This document shows, one piece after another, positions 1 to 8,291 of a stretch of DNA of 44,805 nt. The stretch is from contig JAFSRH010000001.1 in assembly GCA_017446225.1 (NCBI GenBank), positions 1 to 44,805 of the forward strand, in the 5' to 3' direction. Within the stretch, counting starts at the first letter, position 1. Every line of letters begins with the position of its first letter. This stretch comes from Oscillibacter sp. (GTDB lineage Bacteria; Bacillota; Clostridia; Oscillospirales; Oscillospiraceae). The position numbers and the translations under genes are program-made. The notes under the pieces are model-generated. The model saw only the letters and a program-made list of their open reading frames with translations. It made no database searches and had not been told where the DNA came from.

Positions 1-9
1 AATGTTTTC

Positions 10-1782
10 ATGATGAAAAATATGCAAATCCGCGCAAGACTGATTACCGCATTTTCTATCGTCATCGCCATGATGGTGGTTACCGGAATCGTCTCCGTTA
101 CCATGCTCTCCAGAGTTGGCAACACCTTGCAGACGTTCTACGGCTCTGTGTTCAAGACGGTGGAAAACTCGTGGGAGGGCCGCTGGGCCGCCGCCTCGCT
201 CCGCTCCAATCTGCTTCAGGGTACCCTTGAACAGAATGACGCCCTCAACTCTCAGTACGTTTCCGAAGCCCGCCAGCAGTTTCAGATCTTGCAGGCGGCC
301 GTGGACGCGCTGGAAAACACCTATACCGGTGACGCCAATGGCGACCGCTCCAAGCTCTCCGAGTTGAAAAACTACCTAACTACCCTTACCCCCGTGCTCG
401 ACCAGCTCTATGCTTACGCCTCCAACAATGATATTGATCGGGGCTATGCGTATCTGGTCAACTCTTATCAGCCCGTAGCCAACAGTATCCGGGAAGTGCT
501 TAGCACCATTGGCAGTGAGGCGGACTCCCGCGCCGCCACGCAGGTCACAGACGCTGAAAACGCCGCCCTGATTGCGAATGTCGTGGTGGTCATTCTTGTG
601 ATTCTCAGCGGCGTGGTCGGTATCGTGATGGGGATCAGCATTGCGAACGGCATTGTGACCCCGGTCAATGAAATGCAGGAAGTCACGCTGGCCGTCTCCA
701 AGGGCGACTTTGAATCCGTCATTCACTACGAGTCCAAGGACGCCCTCGGCGCTCTCGCCAACAATATGCGCCACCTGACCGCCACCATCAAGGAAATCAT
801 CACGGACGTGGAAATGCAGTTGGCCGCCATGGGCGAAGGCAACTTCAATATTCGCAGTCGTAAAGAGGAAATGTATCTCGGTTCCTTTGCCCGTTTGCAG
901 ACCGCTATGACGAAGCTGAGCATGGCCGTCAGTGAGACCATGGCACAGATTGACGTCTCCGCCGATCAGGTCAACTCCGGCGGCGAACAGATTTCCTCCA
1001 GCGCGCAGGCCATGGCGCAGGGCGCGACCGAACAGGCCTCCTCCGTACAGGAACTCGCCGCCACGATCGGCGAAATCTCCCACGCCGTTGAGGAGACCGC
1101 CGAACACGCCCAGAGCGCGAAAGCGGATAATCAGGCCTCCCATGACCAGATCGCGATCTGCTCCGCGCATATGGCCGACCTGATGAAGGCTATGAAGGCC
1201 ATTGAGGACAAGTCCGTTGAAATCAGCAAAGTTATCAAGACCATTGAGGATATCGCGTTCCAGACGAACATTCTCGCGCTGAACGCCGCGGTAGAAGCGG
1301 CCCGCGCCGGAAGCGCCGGCAAGGGATTCGCGGTTGTCGCCGATGAAGTGCGCAACCTTGCGACAAAGTCTCAGGAAGCCTCCGCGAGCACGGCTTCTCT
1401 GATTGAGGAGACGGTAAAGGCCGTCAACGAAGGAAGCCGCCTGTCCGTGGAAACCGATGACGCCCTGAAGGAAGTCGTGGTACGCGCGCAGAAGGTCATG
1501 GACGCCGTGACGCGCATTTCTCAGGCGACCGACGCGCAGTCCCACGATGTGGCGCAGGTCAGCACCGGTATTGACCAGATTTCCAGCGTGGTACAGACGA
1601 ACTCCGCCACCGCGGAAGAGTCCGCCGCCGCCAGCGAGGAACTGTCCGGACAGGCCAACCTCCTCAAGGAACTGGTCGGACGCTTCACGCTCCGGAAGGA
1701 AGTCGGAACGCCGCGTTCCGTGTCCGCCGCCTCCGGCAGTGACAGTTTCGCCGCTTCCCGTTCCGCTAACGACAAGTATTGA
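10..1782 (+). CDS. Methyl-accepting chemotaxis protein
   Basis: Transmembrane chemoreceptor that would sense an extracellular ligand and control CheA through CheW. The 590-residue product has a first membrane segment at about residues 10-32, an extracellular helical domain, a second membrane segment at about 184-211, a HAMP region with a second HAMP-like stretch after it, and a long cytoplasmic coiled coil. The signalling tip is recognisable at about 418-455, with [17 protein letters not shown] followed by [12 protein letters not shown]. There is no C-terminal NWETF-type CheR docking pentapeptide; the protein ends in SANDKY. In-frame ATGs lie at 10, 13 and 22, and the window begins too close upstream to show which has the ribosome binding site. 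The ligand is unknown. It converges on telA with a shared terminator. Confidence 0.93.
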   Translation: MMKNMQIRARLITAFSIVIAMMVVTGIVSVTMLSRVGNTLQTFYGSVFKTVENSWEGRWAAASLRSNLLQGTLEQNDALNSQYVSEARQQFQILQAAVDALENTYTGDANGDRSKLSELKNYLTTLTPVLDQLYAYASNNDIDRGYAYLVNSYQPVANSIREVLSTIGSEADSRAATQVTDAENAALIANVVVVILVILSGVVGIVMGISIANGIVTPVNEMQEVTLAVSKGDFESVIHYESKDALGALANNMRHLTATIKEIITDVEMQLAAMGEGNFNIRSRKEEMYLGSFARLQTAMTKLSMAVSETMAQIDVSADQVNSGGEQISSSAQAMAQGATEQASSVQELAATIGEISHAVEETAEHAQSAKADNQASHDQIAICSAHMADLMKAMKAIEDKSVEISKVIKTIEDIAFQTNILALNAAVEAARAGSAGKGFAVVADEVRNLATKSQEASASTASLIEETVKAVNEGSRLSVETDDALKEVVVRAQKVMDAVTRISQATDAQSHDVAQVSTGIDQISSVVQTNSATAEESAAASEELSGQANLLKELVGRFTLRKEVGTPRSVSAASGSDSFAASRSANDKY

Positions 1783-1804
1783 TTGCCGCGCAAACTAAAA
1801 CCAG

Positions 1805-1834
1805 CCGCGCCGGGGTTTCCAAGCCCCGGCGCGG
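1805..1834. terminator. Bidirectional terminator between chemoreceptor and telA
   Basis: An 11-bp perfect GC stem (CCGCGCCGGGG / CCCCGGCGCGG) with an 8-nt loop lies between two converging genes. The flanks are only moderately T-rich on either strand. Confidence 0.75.
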
Positions 1835-1840
1835 TTCCTG

Positions 1841-3184
1841 TTATCGGTTCAACTGCATGAGTTTCTGACGCAGTTCGCCCTCAATACGGTGCAGTTCCAC
1901 TTCCGCCGCGCGGCGTTTCTCCGCGCCCTCCCGCTGAATGTTGAGTACCTCGTCAATCGTGGATATCAACTGCTGGTTCGTATGCTGTAAGGTTTCGATA
2001 TCCACCACGCCGCGTTCGGCCTCCCGGGCCGTCTCGATGGTGCCCATTTTGAGCAGGTCCGCGTTCTGCTGTAACAGGGTGTTGGTCATTTCCGTGACGG
2101 CGTTCTGGGCCGCGACCGCCCGCCGTCCGTGCTCCACGCCCAAGGCAATGACCATCTGACTTTTCCAGAGCGGGATCGTGTTCACAAGGGACGACTGGAT
2201 CTTTTCCGCCATTAACACGTCATTGTTCTGAATCAGCCGGATTTGAGGCCCCATCTGAATGGAAATCATACGCGTCAGTTCCAAATCGTGCAGTTTCTTC
2301 TCGAAGCGGTCACAGAGCTGTACCATGTCGTTAAAGCGTTGCGCGTCCTCCTGCGCGCCGGTCTGCTGGGCCTTGCGCTGGAGTTCGGCCAGCTCATGGG
2401 CGCGGATGTCCGCCAGACGCTTCTTCCCGGCCAGAATATACATGGACAGTTCTTTGTAATACTGTAAGTTCTTCTCATAGAGCTGGTCGAGCATGGCGGA
2501 GTCCTTAAGCAAGGTAATCTGGTGCTGTTGCAGTTCCCGGCTGATTTTGTCCACGTTGGTTTCGGCCTTGGAATACTGCGCTTTTAACGTCTGGATCCGG
2601 TCCTCCGACTTCTTGAAGAAGCCGAACAGGCCGCCTTTCTTTTCGCCGGTTTCGTTGATGTTGTCCAGAGAGGCGACCAGCGCGCTGAGGGACTGCCCGA
2701 CTTCCCCGAGGTCTTTCGTACGCACGGACGACAGCGCGCTTTCCGAAAATTCCGCCACGCTCTTTTGCGCGCCCGCGCCGTATTGCAGAACCAAATTCGT
2801 GTCCGTGATGTCGATTTTCCGGGAAAACTCCTCCACCGCGCGGAGTTCTTCGGGGGTAAGGCGGAGTTCTTCCGGCATGGGTTCCTCAACGGCGGGGGCG
2901 GGCGCGGGGGCGGGGGCCGCCGCCTGTTCGGCCGGTACGGTGGGATTGAGCGTCAGTTGCGGAATGGGCGCGGCCTGTGCGGCCGGTTGCGGGATCGCCT
3001 GTGCCTGTACGGGCGCCGCTTGCTGTACGGGCGCCGCTTGCTGTACGGGCGCGGGGTCCGCTGTCCGGTACTGCTCGAACAGTTCGGGGGGCGTCTCGTA
3101 GCCCACGAACACGGGGGCGTTGTCCGTAGCGGACGCGCCGGACTCGTCAGGGGTCAGCGTCAGACGGGGGATATTGTCGGGCAT
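1841..3184 (-). CDS. telA: TelA family protein (toxic anion resistance)
   Basis: Member of the TelA/KlaA family, historically linked to tellurite resistance and later to cell-envelope stress; the molecular activity is not established. The 447-residue product begins with a roughly 110-residue low-complexity linker rich in Pro, Ala and Gln, followed by the helical TelA domain (about 130-440) with KKSEDRIQ, SMYILAGKKRL and QSQMVIALG-type segments typical of the family. The start ATG at 3184 has AAAGGA about 9 nt upstream. It is the last gene of murI-DUF1934-argS-telA, 33 bp after argS. The linker is encoded partly by an 18-bp tandem repeat. Family assignment is firm, role is not. Confidence 0.9.
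   Translation of the reverse strand: MPDNIPRLTLTPDESGASATDNAPVFVGYETPPELFEQYRTADPAPVQQAAPVQQAAPVQAQAIPQPAAQAAPIPQLTLNPTVPAEQAAAPAPAPAPAVEEPMPEELRLTPEELRAVEEFSRKIDITDTNLVLQYGAGAQKSVAEFSESALSSVRTKDLGEVGQSLSALVASLDNINETGEKKGGLFGFFKKSEDRIQTLKAQYSKAETNVDKISRELQQHQITLLKDSAMLDQLYEKNLQYYKELSMYILAGKKRLADIRAHELAELQRKAQQTGAQEDAQRFNDMVQLCDRFEKKLHDLELTRMISIQMGPQIRLIQNNDVLMAEKIQSSLVNTIPLWKSQMVIALGVEHGRRAVAAQNAVTEMTNTLLQQNADLLKMGTIETAREAERGVVDIETLQHTNQQLISTIDEVLNIQREGAEKRRAAEVELHRIEGELRQKLMQLNR
3005..3052. repeat. 18-bp tandem repeat inside telA
   Basis: The unit CTGTACGGGCGCCGCTTG occurs twice in full and a third time for 12 nt. It is a multiple of three and encodes the APVQQA repeat of the TelA N-terminal linker, so copy-number change would alter linker length without a frameshift. 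Confidence 0.9.
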
Positions 3185-3217
3185 GAAAACCAGTCCTTTC
3201 TTGTTGCTCTTTACTCG

Positions 3218-4954
3218 TTACATTCTCTCGGGGGCCTCAATCCCCAACAGGCGCAGACCGTTACAGAGTACCTCGCGGGTATCGTCCGCCAGCCGGAGCC
3301 GCGCCGCCTGTACGTTCGCGGCCTCGCCCTTGATTCGGCAGGCCGTATAGAAGCGGTGGAAACACCCGGCGAGGTCCTGAAGGTAACGGTTCAGGTGACT
3401 GGGGTCGTAGTCGCGGGCACAGAGACGTACTTCTTCTCCGAAACGGGCCAAAGTCTTGATTAACGCGTGTTCCGTCTCATCAGTCAGAAGGGAGATGTCG
3501 GCGTGTTCCGGCGGGACGACCCCTTCCGCGGCCAGCGTCCGAAGGAGGGAACAAATCCGGGCGTGGGCGTACTTGACATAATAGACGGGGTTTTCGGCGT
3601 CCTCCCGGACGGCAAGGCCCAAGTCAAACTCCATCTGCGTTTCGGGGCGGGCGTTGAAGAACCAGCGCGCGGCGTCCACGGGCACTTCGTCCAGAAGGTC
3701 CGACAGGCTGATTGCCTTGCCGGTCCGCTTGCTCATACGGACCGTCTCCCCGTCCCGCAAGAGCTTGACCAACTGCATCAGCACAATGTCAAGGCGTCCG
3801 GAGCCGTCCAACCCGAGGGCGTCCAGCCCGGCCTTGAGACGCGCCACGTGCCCGTGGTGGTCCGCGCCCCAGATATTAATGACCCGGTCAAAGCCGCGCA
3901 CCGCGAACTTGTTGCGGTGGTAGGCGATATCCGCCGCGAAATAGGTATAGAACCCGTTGACGCGGCGGAGCACGTCATCTTTCAAGTCGAGTTTCTCAAT
4001 TTCCGCCGGTTTCTTGCCCGCGTTCAGGAGATTTTCCCGGAGGATTTCCGATGTTTTCAGCCAGAGCGCGCCGTCTTTTTCGTACGTCCAGCCGCGTTTC
4101 GACAGTTCGTCCACGGTCTCCGCGACATAGCCGCTTTCGTGGAGCGTGGATTCCGGAAACCACGTGTCATAGGAAATCTTGTAGCGGAGCAAATCCGACT
4201 TCATTTTCGGGAGATTGACGGCCAGTCCAAAACGGGCCAGTTCGGCGCGGCGTTCGTCCGCCGGGACCCGTAACAACTTGTCCCCGTTTTGCGCGGCGTA
4301 CGCTTCCGCCAGTTCGCGGATATCGTCCCCGTGGTAGCCGTCCTCCGGGAAGGGGACCGCGTCCTCTCCCTGAAAATATTGCAGGTAACGCGCCTCAATG
4401 GAGTGGGCGAACTTCTCAATTTGGTTTCCGGCGTCATTGACGTAAAACTCCCGCGCCACTTCCGCGCCGCACGCGCTCAAAATGGAGGCCAAGGTGTCGC
4501 CGAGCACCCCGCCGCGCGCGTTGCCCATGTGCATAGGCCCGGTCGGGTTCGCGGAGATGAATTCCACCATGATTTTCTGTCCCTGTAGGTCCGTACAGGT
4601 CCCATAATTCTTTCCTTCCGCCTCAATCGCCGATAAAACCGCGTGATACCAGCGTTCGCCCGCCCGGAAGTTCAGGAAGCCCGGTCCCGCGACTTCCACG
4701 CTCTCGAAATAAGTGCCGTTCGTGTCCATGCGTTCCCAGAGCGCGGCGGCAATGACTTTCGGGGACTTCCTCAACGCTTTGGCGGCGGCTAAGGCGAACG
4801 TTGCGCTGAAATCGCCGTTGGACGGGTCTTTCGGAATCTCAACCGCCACGGGCGGAAGGTCCGCTTCCGGAAGGGTTCCGTCCTCCACGGCGGAGCGGTA
4901 AGCGGCCAGCGTCAGGGACTGAATTTGTTGGTAAGCCTCTTGTATCATGTTCAT
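3218..4954 (-). CDS. argS: Arginyl-tRNA synthetase
   Basis: Class I synthetase that charges tRNA-Arg. The 578-residue product has the expected N-terminal additional domain, the HIGH-equivalent motif written as HMGN within GPMHMGNARGG near residue 146, the KMSKS-equivalent VRMSKRTGK near 380, and an all-helical DALR anticodon-binding domain ending in LLGIEAPERM. Length fits the family. The ATG at 4954 follows AAAAGGA by 9 nt. It starts 15 bp after DUF1934; a ywiB-like DUF1934 gene before argS is a known Firmicutes arrangement. The HMGN form of the first signature is a natural variant rather than damage, since the surrounding sequence is intact. Confidence 0.97.
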   Translation of the reverse strand: MNMIQEAYQQIQSLTLAAYRSAVEDGTLPEADLPPVAVEIPKDPSNGDFSATFALAAAKALRKSPKVIAAALWERMDTNGTYFESVEVAGPGFLNFRAGERWYHAVLSAIEAEGKNYGTCTDLQGQKIMVEFISANPTGPMHMGNARGGVLGDTLASILSACGAEVAREFYVNDAGNQIEKFAHSIEARYLQYFQGEDAVPFPEDGYHGDDIRELAEAYAAQNGDKLLRVPADERRAELARFGLAVNLPKMKSDLLRYKISYDTWFPESTLHESGYVAETVDELSKRGWTYEKDGALWLKTSEILRENLLNAGKKPAEIEKLDLKDDVLRRVNGFYTYFAADIAYHRNKFAVRGFDRVINIWGADHHGHVARLKAGLDALGLDGSGRLDIVLMQLVKLLRDGETVRMSKRTGKAISLSDLLDEVPVDAARWFFNARPETQMEFDLGLAVREDAENPVYYVKYAHARICSLLRTLAAEGVVPPEHADISLLTDETEHALIKTLARFGEEVRLCARDYDPSHLNRYLQDLAGCFHRFYTACRIKGEAANVQAARLRLADDTREVLCNGLRLLGIEAPERM

Positions 4955-4969
4955 GGTGTCAAATCCTTT

Positions 4970-5545
4970 TCAGTTTTGGATGTTGTTCCGCTTGCGCCGG
5001 ACCTTCATCCGGAAGTGGTTCTTTCCGGTGCTGGTGTGCTCCACGGAGACGGAATAACGGATTTCCAGCAGTCCGCCGCTCTCCGTGACGGAATTTCGTA
5101 AATAGCCGGTCTGGATGTCAATGGAGAGTTCGCCCATGGGGGTTTCGTACAGGGAGGTATGCTGGCGGCCCTCCTCGAAAATCATCTGGGAACTGACGGT
5201 GCCCGTACGCCGGAGCACGACTTTCGGGCCGTACATCTCAAAAACCGTAGTCGTTCCCTCCATGCCGGTCAGGGCGCTTTCGTGGTAGGTGAGCTTGAGA
5301 CACTCGGGCGTAAGGTCCATGGTGCCTTCCGTGAGAAGTTCCATTTGGTCTTGCTGGGGGCTGTCGATGTCCTGTTCGGAGTGTATGGTCAGCAGGACGG
5401 GAAGGCCGCTTGTCGGCAGGATGGAGCCGATGGTTTCGGCCTCCATAGGCTTTTGTGTGTCTGCGGCGGACACGCTTCCTTCCTGTTTCGGGGCGGGAAC
5501 GGGAGCGGCGCCGCCAAAATGTTCAGCTTTTTCAATATTGTTCAA
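4970..5545 (-). CDS. DUF1934 (YwiB-like) beta-barrel protein
   Basis: Small conserved protein of the DUF1934 family, predicted lipocalin-like beta barrel of unknown function. A TTG start at 5545 is chosen (191 aa) because GGAGG lies 7 nt before it and because it overlaps the end of murI by 14 nt, typical of translational coupling; a longer in-frame reading would begin inside murI with no ribosome site. The first 45 residues are a variable, Pro- and Ala-rich lead. The conserved barrel follows, with VLLTIHSEQDID, GTMDLTPECLKLTYHES and a C-terminal basic tail. Position directly before argS matches other Firmicutes. Confidence 0.85.
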   Translation of the reverse strand: MNNIEKAEHFGGAAPVPAPKQEGSVSAADTQKPMEAETIGSILPTSGLPVLLTIHSEQDIDSPQQDQMELLTEGTMDLTPECLKLTYHESALTGMEGTTTVFEMYGPKVVLRRTGTVSSQMIFEEGRQHTSLYETPMGELSIDIQTGYLRNSVTESGGLLEIRYSVSVEHTSTGKNHFRMKVRRKRNNIQN

Positions 5546-6353
5546 TGTCAACCCTCCGTGCAGTATGGCGCAGATTTTCCCGCAGGAAAATCGAGGCCGT
5601 GTTTTCAAAATCTTCGGTCCGGTCGCTGACGTAAAACTGTACTTCCCCGGCGCGGGAGAGGTCGCCGCGCAGGCGTTGGGCGTTGAGCAGGCGTTTTAAC
5701 TCGTAGGCGGACTCCTCCCCGGCGGAAATCATGGAAACGGACGGTCCGCAGATACCGGAAAGGACCTCTTCCAACAGCGGGTAATGGGTACAGCCAAGAA
5801 TCAGCGTATCAATATTCTGCTCGAGCAGGGGCGTGAGGTATTCGCGGGCCACGGTCTCAATGACGATGTCGCCGGGGCGAAAGCGTCCGTTTTCCACCAG
5901 CGGCACGAACAAAGGACAGGATTTGCCAATCACAGTCATTTCGGGGTCTATCTTGCGCAGGGCGGCTTCGTACGCGCCGGAACGGATCGAGGCGCGGGTC
6001 GCGATAATGCCAATACGTTTACGGGTAGTCACTTCGGCGGCGCGGCGGCAGGCCGGGGAGACGACCCCGACAAAGGGCAGGTCGGGATTTTCGGCCTGTA
6101 GGGTGTCCAAGGACGTGGTAGAGATGGTGCCGCAGGCGATGACCATGGCTTTGAGGTGGAACGAGCGCAGGAAGCGGACATCCTGTCGGGCGTACTGCAA
6201 GATGGTTTCCGGGGCGCGGTTGCCGTAGGGGACGCGGGCGGTGTCGCCGAAATAGATTAAGTTTTCTTCCGGCAGAATGCGCAGGAGGGAACGTATCGCG
6301 GTCAGGCCCCCAAGGCCGGAATCGAATACACCCACAGGTCTGGTATCGGTCAT
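5532..6353 (-). CDS. murI: Glutamate racemase
   Basis: Cofactor-independent racemase supplying D-glutamate for peptidoglycan. The 273-residue product has the N-terminal FDSGLGG and YFGDTARVPYG motifs, the first catalytic cysteine at Cys74 and the second at Cys188 in LGCTHYPLL. The residue after Cys74 is Gly (ACGT) where many racemases have Asn (ACNT). ATG at 6353 is preceded by AGGAGG 10 nt upstream; upstream in-frame codons lie within the promoter and are rejected. First gene of the operon with DUF1934, argS and telA, read from a clear sigma-A promoter. Confidence 0.95.
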   Translation of the reverse strand: MTDTRPVGVFDSGLGGLTAIRSLLRILPEENLIYFGDTARVPYGNRAPETILQYARQDVRFLRSFHLKAMVIACGTISTTSLDTLQAENPDLPFVGVVSPACRRAAEVTTRKRIGIIATRASIRSGAYEAALRKIDPEMTVIGKSCPLFVPLVENGRFRPGDIVIETVAREYLTPLLEQNIDTLILGCTHYPLLEEVLSGICGPSVSMISAGEESAYELKRLLNAQRLRGDLSRAGEVQFYVSDRTEDFENTASIFLRENLRHTARRVDIEQY

Positions 6354-6402
6354 GGTTCGCAACCTCCTGAAAATGCTGTGAGGCGTCACAATGTTCGGCC
6401 CT

Positions 6403-6431
6403 ATTATACTATGTCTCCGCCCGGGCCGCAA
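6403..6431 (-). promoter_or_regulatory. Sigma-A promoter of the murI operon
   Basis: On the minus strand TTGCGG, a 17-bp spacer, then TATAAT, about 50 bp before the murI start. Confidence 0.8.
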
Positions 6432-6465
6432 GACAGAGTTTTGTCTTTTTTCCCGGTTTTTCAGG

Positions 6466-6494
6466 TGGAAATTCCCGCGCGGGTCTGCTATAAT
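6466..6494 (+). promoter_or_regulatory. Promoter of the 138-aa hypothetical gene
   Basis: Perfect TATAAT at 6489-6494 with a weak -35 (TGGAAA) 17 bp upstream. It sits about 50 bp before the start codon. Confidence 0.6.
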
Positions 6495-6544
6495 GGAAAC
6501 AGAGAGCGTATACCGCGCCGCAGAATCAGTCAGGAGGCCTCATC

Positions 6545-6961
6545 ATGAAAATCGAACTGACGGAACAGCAGTTCCGCTATCTACTGGACCTTGTGTACAT
6601 AGGCAACTGGGTTATGAACTCCACGCGGGAAGAGACGGACCGTATCCGGGAATATGACGCGGTGGAAAGCATGATTTTTTCCCACTGCCTGCACCACCGG
6701 ATGAGCAAACTTGTGGAGCTGTACAACGGGGAGCTGATTCCGTCCCGGGCGTTCGCGGAAGGGGGCATTCATGAGGTCATAGAACAGTACGAGGACGTCA
6801 TTTTCTTTGAGATACTCGCCGAAGAGCTGGCCTTGCGCGACATGGACGGGGAACCCATGACCGGGGAAAATTACGAGGCGCTCAAGGCGCGGATTGACGC
6901 CTACCTTTCGGAGTTCGACCGCTACGGAACAGACCATATCACGGTGGACATGGAGGAATAA
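6545..6961 (+). CDS. Conserved-looking hypothetical protein, 138 aa
   Basis: I do not recognise the family. The ORF has a strong ribosome site (CAGGAGG, 7 nt before ATG), its own promoter and a terminator after it, and the same codon bias as neighbouring genes, so it is very probably expressed. The product is acidic and mostly helical, opening with KIELTEQQFRYLLDLVYIGNW and ending in DHITVDMEE. There is no signal peptide or membrane segment, so it should be cytosolic. It stands alone between the murI and flavodoxin operons. No function is proposed. Confidence 0.75.
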   Translation: MKIELTEQQFRYLLDLVYIGNWVMNSTREETDRIREYDAVESMIFSHCLHHRMSKLVELYNGELIPSRAFAEGGIHEVIEQYEDVIFFEILAEELALRDMDGEPMTGENYEALKARIDAYLSEFDRYGTDHITVDMEE

Positions 6962-6967
6962 AAAGAA

Positions 6968-6991
6968 GCGTCCCGGCGGAAACCGGGACGC
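6968..6991 (-). terminator. Terminator after flavodoxin (also faces the 138-aa gene)
   Basis: Nine-bp stem GCGTCCCGG / CCGGGACGC with a 6-nt loop. On the minus strand it is followed by TTCTTTTTATT, a good U-tract; on the plus strand the tail is not U-rich. Confidence 0.8.
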
Positions 6992-7010
6992 TGTGCCGTA
7001 CGGGAACAGG

Positions 7011-7448
7011 TTACCACTTTGCCAGCTCTTTTCCCAAGTCGCGGCAATTCTCCTGCCCTTCGTCATTCGGGGTCTCGTTAATCGTCAGGCCGTCATCGAA
7101 CAGCGTTGCTTTCGCGGCCTTGCAACGCTCGGCCCAGTCGCGCATCCACTGGCCGTCGCCCCAGCCGAAAGAGCCGAACAGCGCGATTTTTCTGCCCGAC
7201 AAGGACTCTTCCAGCGCCGTAAACATCGGCTCAAACGCGTCCTCTTCCAACTGCTCCGTCCCCTGACTGGAACAGCCGAACGCCACCACGTCATAGCCGC
7301 CGAACTGTTCGGGGGTGAAGTCGTCCGCGCCGGTGACGTTGACCACGTCCACTTCCGCGCCGCCGTCCTTGGCCCCCTCGGCGATACAGTTGGCCATCAG
7401 CTCCGTGTTGCCCGTTCCGCTCCAGTAAACGACCGCGATTTTGCTCAT
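7011..7448 (-). CDS. Flavodoxin
   Basis: Short-chain flavodoxin, an FMN one-electron carrier that can replace ferredoxin when iron is scarce. The 145-residue product starts MSKIAVVYWSGTGNTE, with the phosphate-binding loop SGTGNT at residues 10-15; GCSSQGTEQLEE and SFGWGDGQW follow in the isoalloxazine-binding loops. The ATG at 7448 follows GGAG by about 8 nt. It lies 32 bp downstream of a DUF3793 gene in one transcript whose promoter carries two matching palindromic operators. The pairing and the operators suggest induction under metal (probably iron) limitation, which is inferred. Confidence 0.95.
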   Translation of the reverse strand: MSKIAVVYWSGTGNTELMANCIAEGAKDGGAEVDVVNVTGADDFTPEQFGGYDVVAFGCSSQGTEQLEEDAFEPMFTALEESLSGRKIALFGSFGWGDGQWMRDWAERCKAAKATLFDDGLTINETPNDEGQENCRDLGKELAKW

Positions 7449-7480
7449 AATGATTCGCTCCTTTATTTCAGGATTGTTAT

Positions 7481-8053
7481 TCACACGGCGGAGGTTCCGC
7501 CGAATGAGGCGCAAATCAGCGATTCCAGCGCAACGCCCATGCGCACGTTCCGCCGGTAGATTTCCGTACAGCGGCGGTAAGAGGCGAACTTTTTACGGGC
7601 GGCTTCCGGGTCTCCGTACGCCTTCCAACAGCCGCAACAGGTGTAATTTTGTCCGCCGTTCTCGATAAATCCCCGGACGTCCTCCAACGGATAGCCCAGA
7701 AAGACGCCGATTTCATGGGGGAACGCCCCGGGGGCGTGGAACTTTTCGGAGAGACAGTCCAGCATGGATTCCACGTCACGTTCCGGGACGTACCCGCGGG
7801 AACGCAGAAAGGCGGCGTTGTCGGGGTCGGACAGAATCCGGCGGAGCCAGCGCGCCCGGTAGAGATAGAGCAGACAACCGCCGTCCGGACAGCGTTTCAG
7901 ACTCCGCAGTCCCAGCCCGAAGGACTTGAATTTCAGGCCCCACGCGTTCGGGCCGTGCGGGTCTCCGGACCAGCGGAACAGACTGGCGGGTTTCAGGGCC
8001 GCTAAAGTCGGCGCGCAGTAAGCCGCCAACGCCGTTTCAAAATTCCGGTTCAT
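7481..8053 (-). CDS. DUF3793 family protein
   Basis: Clostridial DUF3793 protein of unknown function, 190 aa, recognised by its opening (ALAAYCAPTLAALKPASLF), the central LYRARWLRRIL and HEIGVFLGYPLEDVRGFIENGG segments, and a Cys-containing YTCCGCWKAYGD stretch near residue 145. ATG at 8053 has GGGAGC about 9 nt upstream; an ATG 33 nt further upstream would overlap the proximal operator and lacks a ribosome site. Family members are often found beside flavodoxin and ferrous-iron uptake genes, which fits the operator-controlled promoter here. The clustered cysteines could bind a metal, but this is only a guess. Confidence 0.85.
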   Translation of the reverse strand: MNRNFETALAAYCAPTLAALKPASLFRWSGDPHGPNAWGLKFKSFGLGLRSLKRCPDGGCLLYLYRARWLRRILSDPDNAAFLRSRGYVPERDVESMLDCLSEKFHAPGAFPHEIGVFLGYPLEDVRGFIENGGQNYTCCGCWKAYGDPEAARKKFASYRRCTEIYRRNVRMGVALESLICASFGGTSAV

Positions 8054-8077
8054 ACTTTGTGGCTCCCTTCTCTCTGC

Positions 8078-8093
8078 GTTAGTCATTGCTAAC
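8078..8093. promoter_or_regulatory. Palindromic operator 1 of the DUF3793-flavodoxin operon
   Basis: GTTAG-TCATTG-CTAAC, five-bp arms with a 6-nt centre, followed by TTAT. It lies in the 5' leader just before the DUF3793 ribosome site. The same GTTAG-N6-CTAAC design recurs at 8135-8150 (one mismatch) and 33073-33088. Confidence 0.7.
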
Positions 8094-8134
8094 TTATATC
8101 CCGAAAGGGCGGGCGTCCAAACAACGCCCCGTCA

Positions 8135-8150
8135 GTTTGCTTTGACTAAC
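8135..8150. promoter_or_regulatory. Palindromic operator 2 at the transcription start
   Basis: GTTTG-CTTTGA-CTAAC. It begins 8 bp downstream of the -10 box, covering the predicted start site, the usual place for a repressor to act. The half-site resembles those of DtxR/IdeR family operators, but the spacing is different. Confidence 0.65.
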
Positions 8151-8157
8151 TTCCGAT

Positions 8158-8186
8158 ACTATATCACATTTGCGGGGCGTTGTCAA
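8158..8186 (-). promoter_or_regulatory. Strong sigma-A promoter of the DUF3793-flavodoxin operon
   Basis: TTGACA (8181-8186), 17-bp spacer, TATAGT (8158-8163) on the minus strand. Spacer and flanks closely match the promoter at 33099-33127, including AAATGTG before the -10. Confidence 0.85.
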
Positions 8187-8255
8187 TCCCTGTTTTTGAT
8201 TTTCCGGGCGGAGGATAGTCTTTCCGGCTCGGGCCAGTTTATACGGACGCAAAAT

Positions 8256-8279
8256 GGGACCGTCAGAAATGACGGTCCC
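8256..8279 (-). terminator. Terminator of the nagZ-tmcAL-lipoprotein operon
   Basis: Nine-bp stem GGGACCGTC / GACGGTCCC with a 6-nt loop, followed on the minus strand by ATTTTG, 13 bp past the lipoprotein stop. Confidence 0.8.
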
Positions 8280-8291
8280 GTTCGCGTATGG

